Assembly: GCA_036258135.1 (NCBI GenBank)
Contig: DATAEG010000080.1
Span: forward strand, 1-10,274
DNA length: 10,274 bases
Source of the DNA: DATAEG01 sp036258135
GTDB lineage: Bacteria; Actinomycetota; Actinomycetes; Mycobacteriales; Jatrophihabitantaceae
Direction of reading: 5' to 3'
Positions 4,550 through 10,274 of this stretch are shown in pieces (the first letter of the stretch is position 1; each line of letters starts with the position of its first letter). The notes below the pieces were generated by a model, which saw only the letters and a program-made list of their open reading frames with translations, was not told where the DNA came from and did not search any database. The translations under genes were made by a program, and so were the position numbers.

Positions 4550-5608
4550 TCATTCCGCAGGCCCCGCCGCCCTGGACGCGACCCGGTCGCACTCGCAGCG
4601 CGGATGACGCGTCCAGCTGCGCCGCCGGATGCGCCAATCCGGCAGGCTCGATTCCAGGGTGCCGTCGACGGTGGCCGGATGCTCGCCGTCCAGGAAGGCG
4701 AGCGCCTGCATGGCGGCGATGGCCACGCCGAGCTGACACAGCGCGGACTCGGCGACGTCGCCGCGACGTGAGGGCGTGCCCAACTGGAGGGACAGATACG
4801 GCCAGGCGTCGTCCCGATCTGTGCGGTGTCGGTCGAGGCAACCCGCACAGCTGGACCGGCCCGGGATCACCAGCGGCCCGACGACAGCGCGGTGCGCCTG
4901 CGCGGCGACGAGGAGGTGCGGCAGCCGGTGCTTGACGCAGTAGTCGGCGGCGTCGCGGCCGACCGTGGCGCCGGAGGCGATGACGACGAGGTCGGGCGGG
5001 CGGCCCGAGCCCACGGTCGAGGTGGCCGGGGCGGCGCGCCGGGTGCTGAGCGCGACGGCGGTGGCCAGCCGGGTGCCCTCGTCCGCGGGAGTGAGCCCGC
5101 CGGGCAAGACGTCGCGCACCGTCACCTCCCCGTCGGCCAGGTAGTTCACCCGGCCGACGCCCGCCGCGCCAAGTGCCGCCGCCACGGCCGCGCCGAGCCG
5201 CGCTGCGCCAACGACCTCGACCTGGGCCGCGCGACGACCGGCGAGCAACGCGGCCGCGTCGTCATCGCGGTTCGCGAGCGCGGTCAGCTCCAACGCCAGC
5301 AGGGCCTCGGACTGGCTGTCGGTCCAGCGCTGGTTCGGACGCCGCCGCGGGCGCACCAGCCCGTCATGCCGTAGCGCCCGGACGACCCGATGCACCCGAG
5401 CCGTCACCGCCGGATCGACCGGTCGGCCGGTCAAGGCGGCGACATCAGTCGGTCGCACGCCCTCCAAGACGATGGCGCGATCGCCCAGCTCGACCTGGAC
5501 GCAGTCCGCGCCGCGCCACAGCACCCGGGCGCTGGGAACCAGGCGCAGTGGCCCGTGCGGCCCGGGGTCGGGTGGCCGCGCCGCTGGATGGGGGATCACC
5601 GTCGTCAT
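4550..5608 (-). CDS. ThiF/E1-like (TOMM cyclodehydratase-like) protein
   Basis: With ATG at 5608 the product has 352 aa. A nucleotide-binding-like Rossmann segment is at 129-150 (VEVVGAARLGAAVAAAL). A C-terminal zinc site is suggested by CAGC (C254, C257) and RCEC (C338, C340). The N-terminal 100 residues look like the winged-helix or PqqD-like precursor-binding half seen in ThiF-type proteins of azoline-forming (TOMM) systems. Known relatives adenylate or bind peptide carboxylates, but no precursor peptide or YcaO partner is visible here, so such a role is not implied. A homologous gene sits next to the ABC1 gene in mycobacteria (Rv3196, from memory). A GTG at 5653 would add 15 residues but lies in a DnaA box and is rejected. 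The product is the first gene of the operon with the ABC1 kinase. Fold assignment is moderate; function is unknown. Confidence 0.75.
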   Translation of the reverse strand: MTTVIPHPAARPPDPGPHGPLRLVPSARVLWRGADCVQVELGDRAIVLEGVRPTDVAALTGRPVDPAVTARVHRVVRALRHDGLVRPRRRPNQRWTDSQSEALLALELTALANRDDDAAALLAGRRAAQVEVVGAARLGAAVAAALGAAGVGRVNYLADGEVTVRDVLPGGLTPADEGTRLATAVALSTRRAAPATSTVGSGRPPDLVVIASGATVGRDAADYCVKHRLPHLLVAAQAHRAVVGPLVIPGRSSCAGCLDRHRTDRDDAWPYLSLQLGTPSRRGDVAESALCQLGVAIAAMQALAFLDGEHPATVDGTLESSLPDWRIRRRSWTRHPRCECDRVASRAAGPAE

Positions 5609-5645
5609 GAGCAGACCGTGCCATGTCCGGATCGGGCTAGTCTGC

Positions 5646-5733
5646 TTGTCCACAGACGGCCGGTAACCCTTTCACCGTAGGTGTGGGCAACCCTCAAGTT
5701 GATGTCCACATCTGTGGATCACTGTGTGGACAA
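5646..5733. promoter_or_regulatory. Cluster of five DnaA-box-like 9-mers in a divergent intergenic region
   Basis: The actinobacterial DnaA box is TTGTCCACA. Exact copies lie at 5646-5654 (plus) and 5725-5733 (minus). One-mismatch copies lie at 5682-5690 (minus, reads TTGCCCACA) and 5702-5710 (plus, ATGTCCACA). A fifth at 5713-5721 (minus, TGATCCACA) differs at one base from TTATCCACA. That makes five boxes in 88 bp, the two exact ones at the ends facing inward. The 185-bp gap lies between the ThiF-like gene (minus) and the metallopeptidase gene (plus). It lacks the dnaA/dnaN context and long AT-rich unwinding region of oriC. Extra-oriC DnaA-box clusters that affect initiation are known in Streptomyces. 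DnaA binding here is inferred. Confidence 0.7.
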
Positions 5734-5793
5734 AGTCCCCGGTGTCGGCGCGGCCTGGGCACGTTGACGGAGCCCGATGGCAGGCTGGGTGGC

Positions 5794-6366
5794 GTGATCA
5801 GCCAGCCCGCCTCGGTGCCCGCCACGCCGCCGGTCGAGGTGCGCCGCAGTACCCGTCGCCGGCGAACGGTGTCGGCGTACCGGGACGGCGAGCGCATCGT
5901 CGTGCTGGTGCCGCAGCGCCTCAGTCGGGCGGAAGAGGCCAGATGGGTGGCCGACATGGTGGCCGCAGTGCAGACCCGCGAGGCGCGCGCCCGGCGCCGG
6001 GGGGCCCGCGCCGACGACACCGCGCTCCAGCGCCGGGCCGGACAGCTGGCGGCCTCCTACCTGCCCGCCGCCGTGTTGCCCGTCACGATCCGATGGGTCT
6101 CGACGATGCGGTCACGCTGGGCGTCCTGTACCCCGGTGGACCGGCACATCCGGCTCTCGACCCGCCTTCGGGACATGCCGACGTGGGTCCTGGATTATGT
6201 GATCGTTCACGAGCTCGCTCACGTCCTCGTGGCCGGGCATGGCTCGGACTTCTGGGCGTTGGTGTCACGCTATCCGGCGACCGAGCGGGCCCGCGGCTAC
6301 CTCGAGGGCCACACCGCCGCCGAGCGGTCCCCGGAGGCCGCCGAGGCCGGCGACAGCCTCTTCTAG
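5794..6366 (+). CDS. YgjP/SprT-like zinc metallopeptidase family protein (M48-type annotation)
   Basis: The 190-aa protein has the zincin signature H139-E-L-A-H143 and a third ligand H149 in a GHGSDFW context, the arrangement HELxH-x5-H-xxxFW of the YgjP/WLM metallohydrolase family. Before it, IRWVSTMRSRWASC (99-112) matches the conserved block 'xxSRWGSC' of this family with Ala for Gly. The N-terminal 20-60 region is basic and then a beta-rich segment (VSAYRDGERIVVLVP). There is no signal peptide or membrane helix, so it is probably cytoplasmic. The GTG start at 5794 is chosen because the upstream in-frame sequence has low third-position GC and overlaps DnaA-like boxes. No SD is seen; a -10-like CAGGCT (5781-5786) lies exactly 7 nt upstream, fitting a leaderless start. 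The family call is strong; the biological substrate is unknown. Confidence 0.88.
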   Translation: MISQPASVPATPPVEVRRSTRRRRTVSAYRDGERIVVLVPQRLSRAEEARWVADMVAAVQTREARARRRGARADDTALQRRAGQLAASYLPAAVLPVTIRWVSTMRSRWASCTPVDRHIRLSTRLRDMPTWVLDYVIVHELAHVLVAGHGSDFWALVSRYPATERARGYLEGHTAAERSPEAAEAGDSLF

Positions 6367-6424
6367 AGTCAGCCCCCACGTCGCGATCTTGATACTGCGC
6401 GCGAACCATCACTCACGCTGGGTA

Positions 6425-7711
6425 TCAGGATTCGGTGGGTGGTGGCTCCTCCTGGGGCGCGTCGCCGGCCTGCTCGATGGCCTCGACGGTGAGCTCACCC
6501 TCACCGAGCGCGGCGTGCCCGGCGGCGAAGCCGGCCGGATCGTCGAGGTCGTCGGCGGTCGGCAGCAGATCAGGGTGTGCCCAGAGCGCGTCTCGGCCGG
6601 ACCGGCCGCGGGCTTCGGTCACGGCGGCCCAGAGCTGGGATGCCTCGCGGAGCCGGCGCGGCCGCAGCTCCAGGCCGACTAGCGTCGAGAAGGTCTGCTC
6701 GGCCGGGCCGCCGGTAGCGCGCCGACGCTGAAGCGTTTCGCGCAGGGCGGCGGCCGCCGGCAGCCGGTCCTTGGTCGCGTCGGAGACGACCGCGTCCACC
6801 CACCCCTCTATAAGCGCCAGCAACGTCTCCAGCCGGCGCAGGGTGACCTGTTGCTCCGGGGTGTCCTGCGGTTCGAACATTCCTCCGGAGAGCGCCTGCT
6901 GCAAGCTCTCCGGGTTGCTCGGGTCGACGCTCTGCATGGCGCTCTCTATCGCTGACGTGTCGACGGAGATGCCGCGGGCGTAGGCGTCGACCGTGTCCAG
7001 CAGCCGTTGCCGCAGCCACGGGACGTGGCCGAACAGCCGCTGATGGGCAGCCTCACGGGCCGCGAGATACAACCGGACTTCGTCGATCGGCTGGCTGATG
7101 CCCGCGCCGAACTGCTCAATGGCCCGCGGCATGAGCACCGCCACGCCCGCCGGGCCGAGGGGCAGGCCGATCTCCATGCCGTTGAGCACGTCGGTCGACA
7201 GCCCGCCGAGCGCCTGGCCGACCTGCGAGCCGAACATCATCCCGCCGACCATGCTCATGATGGACGTGAGCTGACCGGCGTGCTCGCGCATCTCCTCGGG
7301 CAGCGCGCCGCTCATGGCTCCGGCGACGCGCGCCGCGACGGGATCGCACAGCAGTGCCCATGTGGGCAGCGTCTTCTCGACCCACTGGACCGGCGACCAC
7401 GCCTCAGCCGCGCGAACGCCGGACGGCAGGTCGGCGACCTCGTCGAGCCACAGGTCGGCGAGCCGCACGGCCTCGGCAACCTGCTCGGCGTCCGCGGCAC
7501 CGGGCGTTCCGGTCTTGGCTTCGTCGCCGGCCAGCTGCGAGATGGCCACCTGCCGGGCGAGGTCCCAGTTCACCGGTCCGCCGGACCACGACATCAGCTT
7601 CTCCAGCTCGGCGAACAGCGGAATCTTCGCGGCCAGGTCGTCCCCGTCCCCGTCGTCGCCGGAGCCGTCTTGACCCGCGCCCGGACCGAAGCCGAACGGC
7701 GGTTGCGTCAT
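6425..7711 (-). CDS. DUF2342 / zincin_2 family putative zinc-dependent metalloprotease
   Basis: The 428-aa protein starts MTQPPFGFG and continues with a Gly/Asp-rich linker (10-25). A helical region follows, with a Gly/Met-rich segment MVGGMMFGSQVGQALGG (154-170) near the middle. The block YLAAREAAHQRLF (215-227) is where the family has its metal site, and EGWVDAVV (302-309) could supply a third ligand. The site reads REAAH (219-223) instead of HExxH. I believe this is usual for this subfamily, but it leaves catalysis in doubt. The C-terminus is acidic. The homologue in mycobacteria is Rv3195 in the same neighbourhood. ATG at 7711 is chosen over longer in-frame extensions because it matches the family's N-terminus and a TACCGT -10-like box stands 7 nt upstream. 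It converges with the metallopeptidase gene across 58 bp. Function is unknown. Confidence 0.88.
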   Translation of the reverse strand: MTQPPFGFGPGAGQDGSGDDGDGDDLAAKIPLFAELEKLMSWSGGPVNWDLARQVAISQLAGDEAKTGTPGAADAEQVAEAVRLADLWLDEVADLPSGVRAAEAWSPVQWVEKTLPTWALLCDPVAARVAGAMSGALPEEMREHAGQLTSIMSMVGGMMFGSQVGQALGGLSTDVLNGMEIGLPLGPAGVAVLMPRAIEQFGAGISQPIDEVRLYLAAREAAHQRLFGHVPWLRQRLLDTVDAYARGISVDTSAIESAMQSVDPSNPESLQQALSGGMFEPQDTPEQQVTLRRLETLLALIEGWVDAVVSDATKDRLPAAAALRETLQRRRATGGPAEQTFSTLVGLELRPRRLREASQLWAAVTEARGRSGRDALWAHPDLLPTADDLDDPAGFAAGHAALGEGELTVEAIEQAGDAPQEEPPPTES

Positions 7712-7747
7712 ACCAGTCACGGTAGTGAGGACGAACCGCCCTGCCCA
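7711..7747 (-). promoter_or_regulatory. Putative leaderless promoter of the DUF2342 gene
   Basis: On the minus strand TGGGCA (7747-7742), a 17-nt spacer, TACCGT (7724-7719) and 7 nt lead directly to ATG at 7711. The -10 fits TANNNT and there is no SD, so transcription probably begins at or next to the A of ATG. Confidence 0.45.
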
Positions 7748-7826
7748 CCGGTGCCGACGTTCGCTGTTGGCGGACGGGCGCGCCTGTTCGGCCCCGACGG
7801 GCTGCGCGGTTACCGTCGCAGCCACG

Positions 7827-8033
7827 ATGGCAGCAGCGATCCCGGCCTGGGTTTGGTGGCTGGCCACCCCCACGGGGGTGGCGTTGCTGGCTGCGCTCGT
7901 GATCTGGTTCACCGGGCGCCCGCGCCGCCCGCCCACCATGGCGCGCTCGATCCGCGACCACGACCGCTTTCTCACCACCCTCAGCGGGGTGGACGGCGTC
8001 CGCCCATACCGTCCCGGCGACGGCTCCGCCTAA
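7827..8033 (+). CDS. Small single-pass membrane protein (68 aa), hypothetical
   Basis: The product has one predicted membrane helix (about residues 7-29, Trp-rich at its start, WVWWLATPTGVALLAALVIWF) followed by a basic stretch RPRRP (31-35) and a 30-residue soluble tail with RDHDRFLTTLSGVD. By the positive-inside rule the tail should face the cytoplasm. ATG at 7827 has no SD; a TACCGT -10-like sequence at 7811-7816 would give a leader of only 3-4 nt. The gene is divergent from the DUF2342 gene and ends 24 nt before the PDZ protease start. Third-position GC is high. Small membrane proteins in this position are seen in other actinomycetes as unnamed hypotheticals; I do not recognise a family. 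An in-frame extension back to 7725 lacks support. Confidence 0.65.
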   Translation: MAAAIPAWVWWLATPTGVALLAALVIWFTGRPRRPPTMARSIRDHDRFLTTLSGVDGVRPYRPGDGSA

Positions 8034-8050
8034 CCGGCAGCGGTTACGCT
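8031..8050 (+). promoter_or_regulatory. Dyad operator-like site and -10 box before the PDZ/Lon-like protease gene
   Basis: TAACCG-GCAG-CGGTTA (8031-8046) is a perfect inverted repeat that starts at the upstream gene's stop codon and overlaps TACGCT (8045-8050), a -10-like box lying exactly 7 nt before GTG 8058. This suggests a leaderless transcript whose promoter could be occluded by a dimeric regulator. No good -35 is seen. Confidence 0.4.
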
Positions 8051-8057
8051 GCACCGC

Positions 8058-9101
8058 GTGAGTCGTCGCGCGCGCACGCTGATCCCCGGCGTGGTCATTC
8101 TGGCGATTCTGATCATCCTGGCCGCCACCCTGCCGGTGCCCTACGTGGTGCTGAGCCCCGGTCCGACCCTGAACACGCTCGGCAAGTACGAGACGCCGAA
8201 GGGCTCCCGGGACATCATCACGATCACCGGGCGCCAAACGAACGAGACGAGCGGAAACCTCAATCTCACGACCGTGCAGAGCACGGTAGGACGGATCAGC
8301 GCCTTCCAGGCCATCATGGGCTGGATACGGCACGACGAGGTCGTGGTGCCGCGCGAGACGATCTATCCGCCTGGGGTATCTCAAAAGGACGTCGACCGTC
8401 GGGACGCGCAGGACTTCACCGACTCGCAGAACTCCGCCATCGCCGCCGCTTTCTGCGAGCTCGGCTATCCACGTGGGTTCGGCGTCCTCGCGGTCAGCAC
8501 TGAGCTCAAGCCGAAGGGCGCCCTCCGGGTCGGCGACCAACTACTGACCTTCGCCGGTGAGCCGGTCACCGACCTCAACTCACTGCTGAAGGCGGAGCAG
8601 AAGCACAAGGCGGGGGAGACCGTCGAGGTGGGGATCAAGCGGCTGGGCGAGCCGATGACCGTCTCCGTCGTGCTGAACCCGCCGGTCGGCAAGGCCACCA
8701 ACCCGACGATCGGCATCATTCCCGGGCAGACGTGCTTCGCCACGTACAAGGTGACCCTCGGCCTGAACAACTCGATCGGCGGCCCTTCCGCGGGCCTTAT
8801 GTTCGCCCTCGGCATCATGGACAAGGTTGGTGACGAGAACATCACCCAGGGCCGGTTCATCGCCGGTACCGGCACCATCGATCCGTCCGGCAAGGTAGGC
8901 CCGATCGGCGGCATCCAGCTCAAGATGATCGCCGCGCGGCGGGCCGGCGCCACGGTGTTCCTGGCGCCGGCGTCCAACTGCGCCGAAGTGCGCGAAAACG
9001 TCCCCAAAGGCCTGGAGGTTGTCAAGGTGGCCACACTGCACGGTGCGGTGACCGACCTGAACCAGATCAAGTCCGGGCAGCACCCGGCGGGATGCGGCTG
9101 A
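8058..9101 (+). CDS. PDZ domain-containing Lon-like serine protease (YlbL family), membrane-anchored
   Basis: The 347-aa protein has a basic N-terminus and a single membrane helix or signal anchor (about residues 9-27). The outside region contains a PDZ domain (about 135-205, with GALRVGDQLLTFAGEPV) and a C-terminal Lon-type proteolytic domain. The Ser-Lys dyad is visible: S244 in GGPSAGLMF and K289 in GGIQLKMIAARRAG, with GTIDPSGKVGPIGG in between, all typical of the Lon S16 fold. There is no AAA+ domain, so it should act without ATP on extracytoplasmic or membrane proteins. It matches the M. tuberculosis gene Rv3194c in the same neighbourhood. The GTG start has a -10-like TACGCT 7 nt upstream and no SD, fitting leaderless transcription. 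The stop codon lies a few bases before the start of the next gene, so the two are likely co-transcribed. Substrates are unknown. Confidence 0.93.
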   Translation: MSRRARTLIPGVVILAILIILAATLPVPYVVLSPGPTLNTLGKYETPKGSRDIITITGRQTNETSGNLNLTTVQSTVGRISAFQAIMGWIRHDEVVVPRETIYPPGVSQKDVDRRDAQDFTDSQNSAIAAAFCELGYPRGFGVLAVSTELKPKGALRVGDQLLTFAGEPVTDLNSLLKAEQKHKAGETVEVGIKRLGEPMTVSVVLNPPVGKATNPTIGIIPGQTCFATYKVTLGLNNSIGGPSAGLMFALGIMDKVGDENITQGRFIAGTGTIDPSGKVGPIGGIQLKMIAARRAGATVFLAPASNCAEVRENVPKGLEVVKVATLHGAVTDLNQIKSGQHPAGCG

Positions 9102-9103
9102 GC

Positions 9104-10030
9104 ATGGACCTGCGCGTCTTCACCGAGCCGCAGCAAGGCGCGACCTACGACGACCTGGCGCGGGTGGCCATCACCGCGGAGGAGCACGGCTTCGACGCCT
9201 TTTTCCGCTCCGACCACTACCTGGCCATGGGCCGGGACGGCCGTCCCGGGCCGACCGACGCGTGGGTGACGTTGGCCGGGCTGGCCCGGGACACCTCGTC
9301 CATCCGGCTGGGCACCATGGTCACGGCGGTGACCTTCCGGCTTCCGGGCCCGCTGGCCATTTCGGTGGCCAACGTCGACCAGATGAGCAACGGCCGTGTC
9401 GAGCTCGGCATCGGAGCGGGCTGGTTCGATGCCGAACACCGTGCCTACGGCATTCCGTTCCCGAGCGTGCGCGAGCGGTTCGACCGTCTCGAGGAGACGC
9501 TCGCCATCGTCACCGGGCTGTGGTCTACGCCCGAGGGTGACCGGTTCAGCTACCAGGGCACCCAGTTCACGCTGACCGACTCGCCGGCGCTGCCCAAGCC
9601 GGTGCAGAAGCCGTACCCGCCGGTGATCATCGGCGGGATGGGCAAGTCCCGGACGCCGGCTCTCGCCGCCCGGTATGCAGACGAGTTCAACGTCGCGTTC
9701 GCACCAATCGAGGACACGGCCCGACAGATCGGCCGGGTGCGCATCGCCTGCGACGAAGTCGGGCGCTCCCAAACGATGGTCTTCTCAGCCGCACAGACGA
9801 CCGCGGTCGGGGCGGATGAGGCCGAGTTCGCGCGCCGCGCGGCCGCTATCGGCCGGTCACCGGAGAACCTGCGCACCGGTGGCCTGGGCGGCACCGTCAA
9901 CGAGGTGGTCGACCGCATCGGTTCCTATGCCGATCTCGGCGTGACCCGGATGTACCTCCAGATCATGGATCTGGCCGACCTCGACCACCTCGCATTCATT
10001 GCCACTGAAGTGGCGCCGAAGGTGCGTTAG
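9104..10030 (+). CDS. LLM-class F420-dependent oxidoreductase
   Basis: The 308-aa protein belongs to the bacterial luciferase-like TIM-barrel flavin/deazaflavin enzymes. Seen: FTEPQQGATYDDL (6-18), FRSDHYL (34-40), MSNGRVELGIGAGWF (94-108) with the S-x-G-R and GAGW motifs of the family, and PPVIIGGMG (172-180). This pattern fits the subgroup annotated as F420-dependent, which uses reduced F420 for hydride transfer, rather than FMN monooxygenases; F420 is common in actinomycetes. The substrate cannot be read from the sequence. ATG at 9104 fits the family N-terminus; ATG at 9092 is in frame and would overlap the protease gene by 10 nt. Neither has a well-spaced SD, so translational coupling to the upstream gene is likely. 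Its stop overlaps the stop of the convergent gene in the tetranucleotide TTAG. Confidence 0.92.
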   Translation: MDLRVFTEPQQGATYDDLARVAITAEEHGFDAFFRSDHYLAMGRDGRPGPTDAWVTLAGLARDTSSIRLGTMVTAVTFRLPGPLAISVANVDQMSNGRVELGIGAGWFDAEHRAYGIPFPSVRERFDRLEETLAIVTGLWSTPEGDRFSYQGTQFTLTDSPALPKPVQKPYPPVIIGGMGKSRTPALAARYADEFNVAFAPIEDTARQIGRVRIACDEVGRSQTMVFSAAQTTAVGADEAEFARRAAAIGRSPENLRTGGLGGTVNEVVDRIGSYADLGVTRMYLQIMDLADLDHLAFIATEVAPKVR

Positions 10031-10274
10031 TTCAGGGTCTCGCGCAGCGCCTCGGCCAGGCGGGGTGCGAGATCCGCGCCGAACGCGATCTCGTCCTCGC
10101 TGCCTTCTGGAGCACGCAACCGCAGCACGCACGACGTGGCGCCTGCCTTGGTCACGGCCACCACAAGACGAGCCTCCCGTCGGTCGGGATGCGCCGAGGC
10201 TACCTGCAGGTCGTCCTCGGTGCCGGGCAAGTCGGCCTCGGCCGACGGCGGCAGGACGACGATCTCCTGAGCCA
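10027..10274 (-). CDS. Small hypothetical protein, cut at or very near its start by the window edge
   Basis: The minus-strand frame is open from the window end to TAA at 10029-10027 and encodes about 81 visible residues, starting A-Q-E-I-V-V-L-P-P. The codon at the window edge ends in TG, so an ATG or GTG there would make a complete protein of about 82 aa, though it could also continue. The middle holds a beta-rich segment (ARLVVAVTKAGATSCVLRLRAP) and the C-terminus an amphipathic helix (LAPRLAEALRETL). No motif is recognised. High third-position GC supports a real gene. An internal TTG at 10230 would shorten it and is less likely. It converges on the oxidoreductase gene with a 4-nt overlap. 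Confidence 0.65.
   Translation of the reverse strand, partial: AQEIVVLPPSAEADLPGTEDDLQVASAHPDRREARLVVAVTKAGATSCVLRLRAPEGSEDEIAFGADLAPRLAEALRETLN

Noticed and set aside
4550..5608. Peptide natural-product (TOMM) biosynthetic cluster around the ThiF-like protein
   Set aside because: No YcaO, dehydrogenase, transporter or precursor peptide is present; the gene belongs to the conserved ABC1-linked neighbourhood.
5609..5653. GTG start at 5653 for the ThiF-like protein
   Set aside because: It lies inside an exact DnaA box, has no SD, and the added 15 residues look unlike family N-termini; ATG at 5608 preferred.
5646..5733. DnaA boxes as the chromosomal origin (oriC)
   Set aside because: No dnaA, dnaN, rpmH or gyr genes nearby, no long AT-rich unwinding region, and the gap is only 185 bp.
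5683..5793. N-terminal extension of the YgjP-like protein from GTG 5683
   Set aside because: Start lies in a DnaA-like box and the codons have poor third-position GC, so the segment is intergenic.
6390..6427. TGATAC/GTATCA inverted repeat between convergent genes as terminator
   Set aside because: Only 6 bp, with a 26-nt loop, no GC-rich stem and no T-tract on either strand.
7863..7882. Perfect GC-rich inverted repeat (9-bp arms, 2-nt centre)
   Set aside because: It lies within the membrane-helix codons of the small membrane protein and has too short a loop; likely a codon-use coincidence.
134..9772. Long open frames antisense or out of frame to uvrD2, ABC1, DUF2342, the PDZ protease and the oxidoreductase
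   Set aside because: They are by-products of high GC: Arg/Ala/Pro-rich, no motifs, no SD, and they overlap genes with clear domains.
1..10274. CRISPR array, insertion sequence, prophage, toxin-antitoxin or defence system
   Set aside because: No spaced direct repeats, transposase, integrase, terminal repeats or recognisable defence domains. All large genes belong to conserved chromosomal families.

Overview
The window is high-GC DNA with very strong GC bias at third codon positions. Several starts have a -10-like hexamer about 7 nt upstream and no Shine-Dalgarno (SD), which suggests leaderless transcripts. Together with a WhiB7 regulator and an HRDC-tailed UvrD2 helicase, this points firmly to an actinomycete (Actinomycetota). 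I cannot name the genus. The gene set uvrD2 - whiB7 - ABC1 kinase - ThiF-like - DUF2342 metalloprotease - PDZ/Lon-like protease recalls the M. tuberculosis Rv3198c-Rv3194c neighbourhood, so this is a conserved chromosomal locus. No mobile element, CRISPR array, tRNA or rRNA is visible.

Layout. 1-983: 3' end of uvrD2. 984-1548: a long whiB7 leader with a promoter-like sequence at the uvrD2 stop codon, a 74-codon upstream ORF, an intrinsic terminator and a competing antiterminator helix. 1549-1884: whiB7. 1885-2450: two related 46-nt hairpins on either side of a gene for a 57-aa basic protein, followed by a strong terminator. 2451-3216: a small CxxC/CxxC zinc-ribbon-like protein and a short K+-channel-like protein. 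3224-5608 (minus): ABC1/UbiB-type kinase and a ThiF/E1-like protein, probably one operon. 5609-5793: intergenic region with five DnaA-box-like 9-mers. 5794-6366 (plus): YgjP/SprT-like metallopeptidase. 6425-7711 (minus): DUF2342 zincin-like protein. 7827-10030 (plus): a small membrane protein, a PDZ/Lon-like secreted protease and an F420-dependent LLM-class oxidoreductase. 10027-10274 (minus): end of an unrecognised small protein.

How it fits together. The clearest regulatory system is the whiB7 leader. WhiB7 switches on intrinsic antibiotic resistance in actinomycetes. Its mRNA leader here has the geometry of ribosome-mediated attenuation: the last codons of the upstream ORF can pair with the 5' arm of the terminator, so a ribosome that finishes the ORF should permit termination and a ribosome stalled earlier should permit read-through. 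The ABC1-family neighbour has an M. tuberculosis relative (Rv3197) reported to affect macrolide tolerance. The DnaA-box cluster between two divergent genes, far from any dnaA/dnaN, is the second signal worth following. The rest is ordinary conserved actinobacterial housekeeping sequence.
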